Of a DNA stretch of 64,000 bases, positions 32,401 through 44,700 are shown one piece after another. The position numbers and the translations under genes are program-made. Under the pieces are notes generated by a model. The model saw only the letters and a program-made list of their open reading frames with translations, searched no databases and was not told the origin of the DNA. The stretch's first letter is position 1. Each line of letters starts with the position of its first letter. Origin of the DNA: Viola odorata (lineage: Eukaryota > Streptophyta > Magnoliopsida > Malpighiales > Violaceae); NCBI GenBank assembly GCA_963691705.1, contig OY829537.1:27590078-27654077 (forward strand), given 5' to 3'.

Positions 32401-32620
32401 TCAATGGTCTAATACCTTCCTCCATTTCTTCCCGTGGATATTTAACATCATAATACACAACATTATGAAGAAAACCTTTGCTTTCGGCTCTTTTATGAAT
32501 GTCCTCAATTGAAAGCTTATTATGCTGAACTTTAAAACAAACTTCTACTGCATCCTCGTATTTCAGCTTTAGAGCAAAGACCCAAATTCCCCCCATAAAT
32601 ATTTTGACATTCAACAGCAT
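29446..32620 (-). pseudogene. MURA-type transposase of MULE-1 (spliced, broken)
   Basis: The likely start is ATG 32620, directly after a CAG|G acceptor also conserved in MULE-2. Exons: 32620-30651, 30567-30254 and 30181-29446, with introns of 83 and 72 bp bounded by GT and AG. Domains in order: PB1-like N-terminus, acidic low-complexity region, MuDR DNA-binding domain (IKLEVGIRFASAAVFRKAL), MULE transposase core (FIGIDGCHLKGRYQG with the first Asp, CFMSDRQK with the second), SWIM zinc finger (CLCRKWDLTGMPCRH) and CCHC knuckle (CRNCKGRGHNTRTC). Lesions: a length change in the T/A run at 31293-31300 that shifts the frame, and TAG at 30466-30468. Otherwise complete, so only recently inactivated. 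Confidence 0.92.
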
Positions 32621-33273
32621 CCTGACATGGATTAACACAAAATTAATATTAAAAGCCCAATAAATATACTGTATCTGTCTTCTTTCAAAACCCTAATCGC
32701 ATTACCAGATTTGTTTATTCAAACCCTAAACGCACCTCAACAACTTGCATATTTGTTTATTCAAAGGCTAAACGCACCTCAAAACCCTAAACCCATAATG
32801 GAAAATAATATAATAAATATATTATAGATTTTCATTTCGTTGAGGCGCGAAAAAGACAGAGACAAGTCACTGACCTGGTTTATGAGAGCGACAACACGAT
32901 TCTTCAACCAGGTGGTCCTAACTTCCTTCGTCACGCCAATTAAAACACTTTACTCTTTCAAACCCAGAACACTACCGCGCTCCTTCAACCAAACCTCTTC
33001 ATAAACAATGCTCAACCTCAAACCGAACCCTATCGCACTGTAAATGCCAACAGTCTAACACAATCTTCTTCAACCTTCCTAACGCGGTGTTGATTTTCAA
33101 GCTTGGGAGAGTGTTTTCAGTTCCAATTGTTTACTTTAATGTGTTTAACCATTTATATTTTAGTGAAGATTATTATTCAAATAATATATCTAATAACCAA
33201 AAATAATTTATCTAATAACCAAAAGGTGACTGGCTTTCAAGAAAAGGGAAACCGGTAGCAGTAAGTCAAAACA

Positions 33274-33413
33274 GACAGAATGTTAGGCTGACTGACGGCA
33301 AGTGAGGTGGACGTCGTTGACTAATAGTACAGGTACCCCGATTTGAATTTTTTTAGTTGGGGGGAGGTTTCTGTTTAAAACTTTAGTATAGGGGGCCTAA
33401 TAACTATTACCCC
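33274..33413 (-). repeat. MULE-1 right TIR
   Basis: The inverted partner of 26601-26740, ending ...CTATTACCCC. It lies upstream of the transposase gene, which reads leftward, and probably contains its promoter. Confidence 0.9.
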
Positions 33414-33422
33414 TTGTATATG

Positions 33423-33970
33423 TATAATGTATTGCCCTTTTCTTGCACCTGCTAATTAATAAGGCTTTCCATTTGCCACGGAATGATTGAGAGGTTCTAA
33501 TTTTGTGGGGAATTTGGAAGTGGAGATCGAGATTGAGCATATATGTATAGGCACGCTCACTCCATTTGCGACCACGTTACGATGATTGAAAATAGGATTC
33601 AAACACAAACCCTACATTTTTTTTAACGGTAAAAAGTTTATTACTTTCATTGCGTTTATTTTATTAGTCGTCTTATTAATAGTAAAATTACTCAAATTTA
33701 TGTTTAAATCTAAACTCTGACTAAAAAATAACTCATTGCTTTCATTGATCAACACAACGCAATAGTATTGTGTATTGTTTTCGTTGTTCTCTCTTTTTCT
33801 AGACTTGAAAAAAGTAATTCACGACACTCCACGCCATGACACGTGTCTTTATTTTCGGCTTGCGGTTAATTAATTCATTAATTATATTAAATTTGGTGTG
33901 ATGGGAGTTGTTTCTAAAAAATGATCGATCGTGATTAGGACAAATCCAGATCATTCGATCCATGCTTTAT
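33423..33970. other. AT-rich spacer, nothing recognised
   Basis: About 0.55 kb between the MULE-1 target duplication and the LTR that starts at 33971. No open frame or repeat edge is seen. Confidence 0.5.
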
Positions 33971-35275
33971 TGATGTGTGATGGTTGCCGAAACCGTCAAA
34001 ATAAAATAAATACAATCTACCATGCACATGTAGTTTAAAACAGTAGCAAGTGGTAAAAGGTTCGTCCTCAGGGATTCAGTGGCAATTATATTCTTTGTAA
34101 ATGACTAGGAAAGTAACGAGTGGTAAATACCAATATTGACGTTGTTGTGAATAATTAAGAAATATAAGTAACAGAGATCAATAAATGTGGTGATGTGTGT
34201 GAAAATAGAGGTGACAAACTCACAGTGAGGATTCCAATGAGCTCATGCATTAGATTGATTGATCATCGATTCAAGTATTTTCAAAACCAAACTTACAGGC
34301 GGCTATAGAGATCAGGTTCTCACCTAGATCTCCTACTCTCTACCTATTCGAGATTCTTAAAAGTTCTCACCTATTAAGGTCCTTGATATATCTTATGGCC
34401 TAAAGAAGTTATTCTATTAGGTCTAATAAAATAATCAAATAATTCTACCGTGAGAGACCTTCCCGAGTTCAAGAGAGAGAAGTGTCTACTCCTGTAAACC
34501 CGACTCTAATTGTTTTCCAATCTGATCCGTCGATCAGTTGGTCACCTTCGTATCTCTTTCTACAGTGTAGACTCCAAAGTATCAAGAGAAGACATTAATC
34601 ATGCAAATCCTAGTGGAGTTGATCAAGCTTGAATAGAAGTATGCATAAATTGACATTTAATTAAAACAATTAAAGATGCAAGATGAGATTTAATAATTGC
34701 ATTTAGACCTCACAATCAATTAAGCATGCCTATAAATCCTCACAAGGAATAAATGGGTTTAGCCAATCATCATAAGAAATAAGTAAATAAAATAGATGAA
34801 AGCATAAACTAGAATTTAATTAATTAAATGAAAGGATTGCAAACAGCGTTCTTGCTCCCTCTATAGCTGCTATTTTTCAGTGGAGAAGAAGAAGAAATAT
34901 GTTTTTGGGAAAAGAAGAAGTAGTCTGCAGAGGCGTAACCTCCTTTCTTAAATAATAATCCCCTAATTGTCCATTTGAAATTCCAAAATAATTAAAAGGA
35001 TAATATCTAAATAATAATTGTTCTAAAATCCTAACAGAAACGTTGGAGACTTTCTGAGGTAGTAGGACTTCTTGCTGGAATAGGAGATCAGCGCAAGGAA
35101 ATCTTCTAGAAGAACAAAACAACTCTATTCTTGGATCTTTCAGCTCCTAATCGCATGATCTGCTTCTCAGCACCCAAATATGCATAAAGGAGTACAAAAG
35201 ACAAGGATTAGCAGTATCATCGTCCTAAAAAGGGAGGAAAGTAGGATGAAAATAAGACATTTAATGCTCTAATCA
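33971..35275 (-). repeat. 3' LTR of the Athila-like element
   Basis: Edges TGATG... at 33971 and ...AATCA at 35275 form a short TGAT/ATCA inverted pair. The inner edge touches a polypurine tract. Length is 1,305 bp. The 5 bases before it (TTTAT) would be one copy of the target duplication. Confidence 0.75.
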
Positions 35276-35290
35276 AATCCCCCACACTAA
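35276..35290 (-). other. Polypurine tract
   Basis: Minus-strand GTTAGTGTGGGGGATT directly upstream of the LTR; this is the plus-strand primer site for reverse transcription. A second GTGTGGGGGAGG lies about 0.93 kb further inside, near 36220. Confidence 0.75.
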
Positions 35291-36418
35291 CCTATGCTTG
35301 CCCTCAAGCATCAAAGTTAAAAACAAATAAGAACACGACAGACACCAAGACCCAAATCTCTTCTTTTGGCTGCATACCTCACTGCTGAAACAACCAAGAC
35401 ACTTCCCTTACCAAGTCTATGCTGGACTACCAAGGACCAATCAATACCCTAAACATACCCCATCCACATGGTATCAAGACATCCAACTTTTTTTAAATTA
35501 TTGTTGATTAAGGGACAAAACTTACTACAAATTTGAGTCCTACCGAAGTGCAATTCCACCTAAATGTGTTTCTAGACCCCTGTGCCATTTAAATCACTTA
35601 TCAGCAGATATATATATATATAATTTTCTTTTTCTTTTTCAAATCTTTGCCCTTTGTATTTTTACAGGCATAATAAATAGCAGTGCTTGTTCTTTTTGGG
35701 CACCCAGAACTTCCACTTTTTGCTATCTCTGCTCTTATGACATTCCAGCACATTTTTAAACATCACACATTCAATCAAACAAAATTTAAAGCACTCTTAA
35801 ATTTATGGCGTAGCAAGCCTTGTCACCCTAATCGAAAGTTAAGCCCTAGTTAGCTGTCCTTTAGACCATGTGGATAGTTAATGTTCTGAGTTCATTAGGA
35901 AATATGCCCCTTAGGCATTGATCATGTTACGCTCATTCACTCCCCTGGTACTAAAGCATAGACTCGATCAAACAAGTGTCTAAAATGTGGTTTCAGTAGT
36001 GAACTATACAGCCTAGGTCGAAATCAGGATCTGATGCTATACACAACAAGACAGACTTAAACATTCACAAAAATTAAGAACAAAAATCATGCATCAAACC
36101 AGAAAAATTAAAAGAAATTTCAACTGACTCGTGACTCGACTCAAACAGACTGACTCACATAGCTGATTTCAATCACACAGTCAATCAAAACAACATGCTC
36201 ACATAGAAGTTCCTCCCCCACACTAGACGACACTTTGTCCTTAAAGTGTGAGAAAGGGAAAAGACTCGACTGAAAAGAAAATGAAAGGAAGGAAAGTACC
36301 CAGGGCAATCAAGGTCGTGGTGGGGTCGGTGGTCGGTCCTGAAGCAGGACGAGCAGTCTCGAGTGTAGAGCTGCGAAGTGCTTCTGCTCTTCTTGGATTT
36401 CATCAAGTTTCCGCATCA

Positions 36419-38041
36419 TCACTCTTGAAGTTTCTTCTTGTCCATTACCATTTCTTGCAGCAGGCACAATTCTGCATCTGGTCTGGGGGTATGGTCATAT
36501 TGTGGTGCTGATGTTTGACCTGGGGTAAGGGTTACTGGAGGTCTGTCCATTTGACCAGGGGCAATGTCTACTGGAGGTCTCGACGTTTCAGCAACATCTC
36601 TGGTCTCCTTTTGGTGTGCAAAAATGAATCGGCCGCCATGTTTGCTGCCAAACACATGCTCTGACACTAGCGTGAAACCTGTGTTGCTACATAAAACATC
36701 ACCTTCCAAGTGAAAGTAGCCCATTTTGTCTAAAGCTCTCAAATCAATCAATTTCAAATCACAGGATTTAAACAAAGATGAGCCAGCAAGATCAAGATCC
36801 CTATCATCTATAGCAAGTGCAGCAATCAGCGAACCTAGTGGCATTAAAGTCTTAGATGCCTTTACTTGCTGACAAAACCAATAACCCAAATTAAGCTTTC
36901 GTTTGTTAAGCATGCACCATAAAATGAACAGTTCCATCTTTGAAATTACACCAGATATTTAGTTTTTCCTGATTAAGTGATTGCTAAACACCTATGTAAG
37001 ATTCTTAGTGACAAATCAACAATAGCGTGAGCTTTTGCGTGACTCTCATTAAAAATGGCAGTGGGGTCCTGTGTTAATTGTCTGTAAGCATCATCTTTAT
37101 CAAAATCCTCAAGGTAATCAGTTAAGCAGTTCATGTACCAGGCAACATTCAACTCATCAGCATTCACAAATCCAAGCATAACATTAAATTCATCCATGCT
37201 AACATGATAATAATGGTTAACAAGTCTAAAATTAACTTCCTTAACACCTAGTGTATTTTTCCTTGGGCGAACAAGGCAAAATGAGGAGTAAAACTCCAGG
37301 TTCAGTTCTAAATAACTAGCATGCTTAGGGAAAAATAAATTCTTCCAACCAATATTATCAACAAATTCAGTCACAGAGTCAAATACATCAAGATTCGTCA
37401 GCATGCTAATATCCATTTCAGCACAAGGGTTACCTCACATCTAAATTTTGCATGCAATTTCTCTATTGTACCAGACTCATGAAAGCTTAACCAACCATTG
37501 AGGTTATCAATGGTTGGTGGTACCTGAACTGGAATTTTCGCTCATTTGCTTCTGTTTCTGACCCGAACGTGACCTATTTGATGTCTCACTATAGCTGCTG
37601 GTTTGGAAATTGAGGACAAAGTTCTGGTACGTTTGAGTCTAGTATGCTCCAGCTCGTGTAGCTCTTCTTCCTCTTCAGCATCTGACCTGTAGGAAGGAAC
37701 ATTCTGCTCTGTTGAATCAGGTCTAGGGGTAGGCAATTTTCTCTTCACCCCCAAACTTATTTCCTTCCCTCTCAACCTCCTGGAAAATGGTCTCTCAACA
37801 AACTCAGCCTCTGATTCGACAACCGTGGAGTCCTCGATTGCCCTGAAAGTCAGATCAGAGTCGGACTCCTCTCTGAATGGTGGTGGTTCGGTGGTACCGA
37901 CATGGCACACCTCCGTCTCTTCTTCTTCCAGGTGGAGTTCCACCGTATCAGGTGTTTGGTGCAGCTGGTAGAGGGTTTTGATTTGGGCTTCGGTCGGAGT
38001 CTGGCCATGGTGGAGTCGCTTCCGCCTCTGGTAGTTACCAT
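36419..38041 (-). pseudogene. Post-pol ORF of Athila-type element (PF20167-like), broken
   Basis: Starts MVTTRGG at 38041, a common opening for this ORF in Athila-like elements. An acidic Ser/Glu/Arg region follows, then a conserved domain (DNIGWKNLFFPKHASY, NFRLVNHYYHVSMDEFNVML) resembling the 'putative plant transposon protein' family, and a C-terminal stretch. It is split over three frames (around 37940, 37420-37540 and 36940-36970). The role of this protein is unknown; it sits where some relatives have env-like genes, but I see no convincing membrane spans. Confidence 0.7.
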
Positions 38042-38095
38042 GGTGATTTGGTTGGTTTGGAGATTTGGTGATCTAGGGTTTGCGGCTTGAGAGAA

Positions 38096-38459
38096 GATGA
38101 TGAATAGGAATTTTGGAGTAAGGATTAGTAGAGGGAACGGCTAAGTGAGATGGAATGTGGGCTTAGTGACTTAAGCCCGCTAAGGCTCCTTGGGCTAACA
38201 CTCCATTTCTAAATCCTCATCCTTCATTAAAAAGAATTGTTTTCTCCCCAGGCCTAAAAATAAACCGAACTCTACTCCAATTCTCCTGCAAAACATCAAC
38301 AAAACATCATCAAACTTCCAGAGTATTTTCTTGACAGGGAAGCAAAAGAAAACCAAAAATAAAAATAAAATAAAATATGAAATTTTTTATTTTTAAACAC
38401 ATGGGTTGCCTCCATGAAGCGTCCCGATTTATTGTCTTTGGACTAGACATGGATTAATT
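38096..38459. other. Non-coding spacer in Athila-like element
   Basis: Lies between the post-pol ORF and the end of pol. It contains the GGGTTGCCTCCATGAAGCG segment, close to a block commonly found after pol in this lineage. No gene is seen. Confidence 0.5.
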
Positions 38460-41400
38460 TCAATCCTCTGAAATTCGGTGGACTTGGCATTCTTCCACCG
38501 TATAGATTTTGAAACCTTCATGAAATGGTTTCAGTCTTTGGACGTTGACCTTGAATATCTCCTCTGTTTTTATATCTTGGATATCTATAACACCATAAGG
38601 ATAGACGTTAATTACTGTATACGGGCCAGTCCATCTAGATTTCAATTTTCCTGCAAAAATACGAAATCTAGAGTTAAATAACAACACTTTTTGGCCAACA
38701 TAAAAATTCTTTTCCTTAATCAAGTTATCATGATATTTCTTATTTTTCTCCTTGATCAGTTCAGAATTCTCGTATGCATCTCTACGCAATTCTTCCAACT
38801 CTTGAAGTTGGAGTTTTCTTGCGTCTCCATCCTTACTCATCTCCATATTGCACTATTTGATCGCCCAAAATGATCGATGTGCCAACTCAACTGGGAGGTG
38901 GTAGGTTTTACCATACACAAGGTTGTAAGGAGTGGTGCCAATTGGTGTTTTGAATGCCGTTATGTATGCCCACAAAGCGTCATCCAATCGTTGACTCCAA
39001 TCCTTCCTGTTTGGGTTTACTGTCTTTGTAAGGATGGCCTTTACTTCGCGATTAGAGACTTCAGCCTGCCTATTGGTCTGGGGGTAATAGGTTGTTGACA
39101 CTCGGTGGTTGACTTGATATTTTCTAAGTAACGTTGTGACCACCTTATTGCAAAAATGCGTTCCTCTATCGCTGATAATCACTTTGGGTACTCCGAATCT
39201 GTTCAAAATATGAGATTTTAGAAACGATACAACGGTCTTGGCATCATCAGCTGCGGTAGCTTTGGCTTCAACCCATTTCGAAAGATAGTCAACAGCAAGG
39301 ATAATATACTTGTTTCTCCCTGACTTTGGGAAAGGACCCATGAAGTCTATTCCCCAGACATCAAATATTTCACATGTAACAATTAGATTTAATGGCATTT
39401 GATTTCTAGCAGAAATATTACCAACTTTTTGACAACTAGGACAATTCATGCAAAATAAATGACAGTCTTTAAACAAGGTAGGCCAATAAAAACCTGATTC
39501 CAAAATTTTGATTGCTGTTCTTTTTGGGCCAAAATGGCCTCCACATGCTTCAGAATGACAAAAGCGCAAAATAGATTCAATTTCATCACTAAGAACACAT
39601 CGTCTTAATACTTGATCCTTACCGACATTCCACATGTACGGTTCATCCTAAACATAATATTTTGAATCTCTTTTTACCTTTTCCCTCTCTCTGTAGGACA
39701 TACTTGTTTCAAACTTACCTAATGCCAAGTAATTTGCGATATCAGCGTACCAGGGTCTTTCTATCAGGCCAAGGACAAGGGTCTCGTCTGGTCCTTCCCC
39801 TAGGGCAAAGAACAGACTTTCATCGGGAAATTCTTCATTGACGATGTTTGAATCTGGATCCACTAGGATTCTACTCAGATGATCAGCAACTAGATTCTCC
39901 TTGCCACTCTTGTCTTTAATTTCCAGATTAAATTTCTGTAGAAGAAGAATCCACCTAATCAACCTTGGTTTTGCCTCCTTTTTTATCAATAAATAGCGCA
40001 AAGCTGCATGGTCAGAATAAACAATCACTTTAGTTTGGATTAAATAAGCACAAAATTTATCAAGTGTAAAAACAACAGCAAATAACTCCTTTTCAATGGT
40101 TGTATAATTTCTCTGTGCGTCATCCAACATGCAAGATGCATAATAAATGACATGCGGATCTCGTCCTTCTTTTTGGCCTAAAACAGCACCTACAGAATGG
40201 TTAGAGGCATCACACATTATTTCAAAAGGCAAGTTCCAATTAGGTGCTTTGATCACGGGTGTTGTGGTTAATTTTTCTTTAAGCATGTCAAAAGCAGCCT
40301 CTCAATCAGAACCGAATTTGAACTCCACTTACTTTTGTAATAATTTACAAAGTGGTTCTGTTATCTTGGAAAAATCCTTTATAAATCTTCGATAAAACCT
40401 TGCATGTCTTAAGAAAGAACACATTTCACGAACATTACTAGGATAAGGTAAAGAATCAATAAGATCAATTTTTGCCTTATCTACTTCTATACCTTTTTGG
40501 GATATAACGTGTCCTAAAACCAGCCCTTGGTTTACCATAAAATGACACTTTTCGTAGTTTAAAACCAAGTTAGTTTCTAGACAACGCTTAAGTACTTTTT
40601 CCAGATTTTCAAGACATTCATCGAAGGAATTTCCATATACAGTAAAATCATCCATAAAAACTTCTATTCCTTCAGCAATAAAATCAGAAAAAATACTCAT
40701 CATGCATCTTTGAAAGGTTGCAGGTGCGTTACATAATCCAAAAGGCATGCGTTTGTAGGCAAAAGTCCCAAAAGGGCATGTAAACGTGGTTTTATCTTGA
40801 TCCTCAATTGCGACGGGTATTTGGTGAAAAACCAGAATACCCATCGAGACAACAGTAATGAGACTTACCTGAGAGTCTCTCTAGCATTTGGTCGATGAAA
40901 GGAAGGGGGAAGTGATCCTTCCTGGTCGCTGAATTGAGTCTTCGGTAATCAATGCACACCCTCTAGCCGTTCTGCACTCTTATAGGTACCAAATTTCCTT
41001 CGCTATTCTCGACCACTGTGATACCGGTCTTCTTAGGCACCACCTGCACAGGACTTACCCAAGAAATGTCAGAAATAGGGTATATTACTCCAGCATCTAA
41101 GAGTTTCAATACCTCCTTTTTAACTACATCCATCATAGGTGGGTTAAGTCTTCTCTGTGGCAGTCTAACGGTCTTACAGTCTTCTTCCAAATGGATTTTA
41201 TGCATACATATGGCTGGAGAAATCCCCTTAATATCAGCTATCGTCCAACCTATGGCTTGTTTATTTTCCTTCAAAACCCGCACAAGTCTTTCTTCCTCCA
41301 ATTTGGACAGTTGGTTTGAGATTATCACTGGTAGGCTTTCTTCCAAGCCTAAAAAAGAATACTTTAGGTGACTGGGTAAAGTCTTTAATTCCAGATCTGG

Positions 41401-41688
41401 AGCCTGCAAAACAGAATGGATAAGGGAATTATTAGTTCGCGGAAGATCTATAATTTTCAGATTAGTTACCACTGGTTTGGATGCATCCAGCTCATACACT
41501 ACTGCTTCGATCTGCTCCCTAACTTCCACTTTCTTCTCCAGTTCGTCCAATGTGATGTAATCTATACTCCTGGTAAGTACATAGTCCAAGGGATCAGTAT
41601 ACTCAAGTTCAAAAATATCCTCATCATCTAAATCAATAACATTAATGAAATTAAGACAATTCGAATCCTCAGGATATCTCATAGCATC
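38460..41688 (-). pseudogene. Athila-like pol: RT, RNase H, integrase (broken, 5' truncated)
   Basis: Seen from 41688 leftward: a protease-RT linker, RT blocks (VCIDYRRLNSATRKDHFPLP, FTCPFGTFAYKRMPFGL, EVFMDDFTVYG), RNase H ([38 protein letters not shown]) and integrase with its zinc region ([19 protein letters not shown]) and catalytic [16 protein letters not shown] and RQAEVSNRE. The C-terminus follows as far as 38460. Most lies in a single frame interrupted by stops at about 40972, 40329, 39648 and 38853, with a one-base insertion near 40820. The first few codons before 41688 are lost to the Ogre LTR. Confidence 0.9.
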
Positions 41689-42627
41689 TGTTGATACCCG
41701 AATTTTGACGCCATTTTTAATTAAGTTTAGCATTTCCGTCATTTTATTTAATTAACTGTCATTTTTAATTAATTTACTGTCGTTAGCATTTTTAAAATTC
41801 TCATCACATTTTATCATCGTCATTATCTTCGTCAGCATTCGAAATAGCATTTTTAATTTTTCGTCAAGTATTTTCATTATTATTATCATTATTATTTTTA
41901 GTCTTAAAAATCACATTTTTAATTATCCGTTAGTCGTTTGCTAGTTATTTTTTCGTTTTAGGTCATCGCATGAAATTTAGGATTTTTAGTATTTTATCAC
42001 ATTTTTTAGCATTTTTATTTTTTATTATTATTTTTGTTCGAGCTTTTATTGGACCAGAGTAAGTTCGCTCGGACAATAGCTCGAACTCGGAATGTTTTCC
42101 ATCAACTAGTTCCTACTCTTTTTTTCATTCACACCGACCAACAACGTTTCGCGTATTTTCGTCATAACGTCAATTATTTTTTGTCCGAACATTTCATGTT
42201 TCCGAATGAGAAAATAAACACGTTAAATGAAAAATTCTCGTCATTCGCTGTAGATGGTTAAACTCGCCTTATTTTTCTCTACTCGATGGCACTTTCGGCT
42301 AAAAAATTCGGAACATTTGTTCGCGAAAATGGCTTGAGGACATTTAAATAGACTTAAAGGGCCATTTGAGCATAACCTTTGATCTGCTTGACGAAGGAAA
42401 GTCAACCAGATCAACGGTTGACAAATTAAAGGGCATGGTGCGCATGCACCGTGGACGTGGAGCAGCAGCGGAGCAGGCCACCGAGCAGCTTGCTCCCGTC
42501 GCTTCCTGTCACTTCCAAGCCGTCCCCTCAGCCCCAGCCTCGCCACCTTGCCTCCCCTAGCTCCGCCAGCACGACCGTCCGGCAGCCACGCGCAGCACTC
42601 GCGCTTCAACGCCACGCGACTTCAGCC

Positions 42628-42637
42628 TATAAAAAGG
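42628..42637 (+). promoter_or_regulatory. TATA box of the Ogre LTR
   Basis: TATAAAAAGG in a locally G/C-rich region, the best core promoter candidate in the LTR; the transcript would start near 42660. Confidence 0.65.
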
Positions 42638-42910
42638 CCCCTCCCTTCACCATTTTAGACACGAATTCACCCCAAGCAATCTTGCTTCTTCTCCCTCTTG
42701 ATCGATAGCTCATATAGAGCTTCGATTGCCACAGTTCAAGCTTTTCCCAGTAAGCTTTTTCAAGCTTTTTTTTCTTTCGTTTTTACGCATTTCTTCTTCT
42801 TTAATTCGTTTACCATCCTTTTGATTAAATAAATTGCTTATTTTTATGCCATTAATTCATATGTATGTTGTAGATTAAATACATGCTTTTAATTTTGATA
42901 AGATCCGGAC

Positions 42911-43369
42911 TGTTGGGGAAGAGGAGTCAGGATTATGGCTGTCTGGAATCACTGTTACAGCTGTCCGTCGTACCTGCAAGGCGCCGGAGGGAGGACTCCG
43001 GCGTAGACACTCCGATGCTTAAGTTAGTATAGCTGTGAAATTTGGCAGAGATTTTGGTAGAGAAATTGCTCTTACCTTTGATTTAGAAATGTGTAGTATT
43101 TATAGCCGAAGAAAGAAAGGTCGTTACCCCTAGGGGGGCGTTATCAAGGGGAGATAACGCCCAGGATGACGTCAGTATACGTCAGCTGAACCGTACAGGA
43201 TGACGTCAACATGAGGATATCGCCCATGGGACGTTGTCGGGGTGTCCTGGGATGGGATGACGCCATGTGCCCCCTCCCCCCCGCTAATGTCGACCATCCC
43301 AGGATCCTTGGCCTAACGGGGCCGACAGCCGGGTGTTGTTTGTCAGTCAAGGTCTACAGGGGTCCGACA
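42911..43369 (-). mobile_element. Probable solo LTR, inserted in the Ogre LTR
   Basis: A G/C-rich block of 459 bp inside the A/T-rich Ogre LTR with inverted termini TGTTGG.../...CCGACA. On the minus strand it has a TATA box (TATAAATA, 43104-43097) followed by ACTAACTTAAGCATCGGAGT, a stretch I associate with the R-U5 end of certain plant Gypsy LTRs. No internal region follows on either side. Flanking 5-mers (CGGAC and TTGAC) do not form a clean duplication. Confidence 0.6.
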
Positions 43370-43879
43370 TTGACTTGAGGTGAGAAGACGATTATACCCT
43401 TGGTGTTTCCTTAATTGTTATCAAATTTGATTAATCGTTAGATAAATCGTGTGAATTAATTAGTTTTCAGTAATTAATGGTTTCGTCATTTTTTTGAAAT
43501 TAAACTCGGTACAATTTAAACTAAAATTCGAGGTTCATACGGTCGGGAAGCCGTCGAGGAGATGAGCATCTCGGTATGAAGGTTTTTCATTTCGGCCACA
43601 TGTGGCTGAAGCTTGGCTGCCGGTAGTGGCGCAGGCGACCAAGGAAGAAGAAAGTGAATAGTGGCATGCGTGGGCTTGGCCCACGCGGAAGAAGGAGGAA
43701 AGGTGATGGGCCCATCACCATTCTTTTTATTTCCTTGGGCCAGGAATAGTCCCATTTTCTTTGTTTTTTCAAATTGGGCCAAACCCATTGTCATTTTTCC
43801 AGGATCTCGGATCGCGTTTTCGTAAAATATTCGTATAGTTTGCATGACTGTTTTTTTGTACTGTCACTTTAAATTTTTG

Positions 43880-44276
43880 TACTTATCAACTGTTTAAATT
43901 CTTCGCAATTTACTTTCTGCAATTTAAATTCAGTCATTTAATTTACCGCCTATATGGTCAGTCGCATTTTTAATTCTCACAATTATCAACTGTTTAATTC
44001 TCGCAATATCAACTGTTTAATTTTCTGCAATATCACCTGTTAATTTTCTGCAAATCATCAACTGCTTTAATTTTCTGCCAATCATCAGCTGTTTTAATTT
44101 TTCGCAATATCAACTGTTTTAATTTTCTGCAATATCAACTGCTTTAATGTTCTGCAATATCAAGTGCTTAAATTTTCTGCAAATCATCAACTGTTTATTT
44201 TCCTGCAAATCGTCAACTACTTACTTATCTGCAAATATCAAATCTTTAATTTTTTGTCAAATCATCATTTAATTTT
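43880..44276. repeat. Degenerate short-repeat region of the Ogre LTR, left part
   Basis: Loosely repeated units of about 25-35 bp built from ATCAACTG, TTTAATTTTCTGCAA and AAATCATCA words. The same kind of sequence resumes at 48985-49290 on the other side of MULE-2, showing that the MULE landed inside this array. Confidence 0.7.
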
Positions 44277-44495
44277 GGGGTAATAGCTTAAAGCACCCCT
44301 GTACTATCCGCGAAAAACAAACTCCTCCTCTGAACTTCAAAAATGCTAATACACCTCCCCTGAACTACGTTGACCGAGCGAAGTGTGGTCTCCGTCCACT
44401 TTGACCAACGGACCCGTCAGTTTGACCCCCTACACCCGGTTTCCTTCTCTTTTTGCACCGGTGACCTTGTAATTAATTAATTAGTTCTTTAAACC
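44277..44495 (+). repeat. MULE-2 left TIR
   Basis: 219 bp matching the reverse complement of 48757-48975 with roughly eight differences. It ends at TTCTTTAAACC. Confidence 0.93.
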
Positions 44496-44700
44496 ATGTA
44501 TAAATTCAACTAAAAGAAGACAGTGAAGGGAAGAGTTGCGATTTTGTTAGGGTTTGGAACAGAAGAAGAACAGAAGACGAAGGACAGAGGACGAAGAACA
44601 GAAGATGAAGAACAGAAGACGAAGCAGAAGACGAAGAACCGTAGACGAAGAACGGAAGGTTGGATCTTTTGGGAACGAGTCATTTTCCATCTTCATCGCC

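Larger units (their letters stand above)
26601..33413. mobile_element. MULE-1: Mutator-like element with transposase and GRF protein
   Basis: Both ends start GGGGTAATAGTTATTAGG and remain inverted matches for about 135-160 bp with only a handful of differences. Flanks are TTTTATATG and TTGTATATG, a 9-bp duplication with one mismatch. The plus strand carries a GRF zinc-finger gene and a second small open frame; the minus strand carries a spliced MURA-type transposase. The genes converge, with starts near opposite TIRs as in maize MuDR. The stretch 28210-28723 between them has no gene. The near-identity of the TIRs suggests a fairly young insertion, although the transposase has a frameshift and a stop. 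Confidence 0.93.
33971..41688 (-). mobile_element. Athila/Tat-like Gypsy element, split by an Ogre insertion
   Basis: Minus-strand order from 41688 leftward: pol (RT, RNase H, integrase), then a post-pol open region, purine tracts, and a 1.3-kb 3' LTR. The RT (FMDDF box), the RNase H wording and the extra gene after pol are features of the Athila lineage. The 5' part (gag, protease, 5' LTR) is not in the window because an Ogre-type element starts at 41689. The missing half should lie beyond the right edge of the window. Confidence 0.85.

Noticed and set aside
42366..42708. Overlapping G/C-rich open frames that look like a small gene
   Set aside because: They lie just upstream of and across the Ogre LTR TATA box, show no family motif and differ by frame; they are best explained as LTR promoter sequence of high G/C content.
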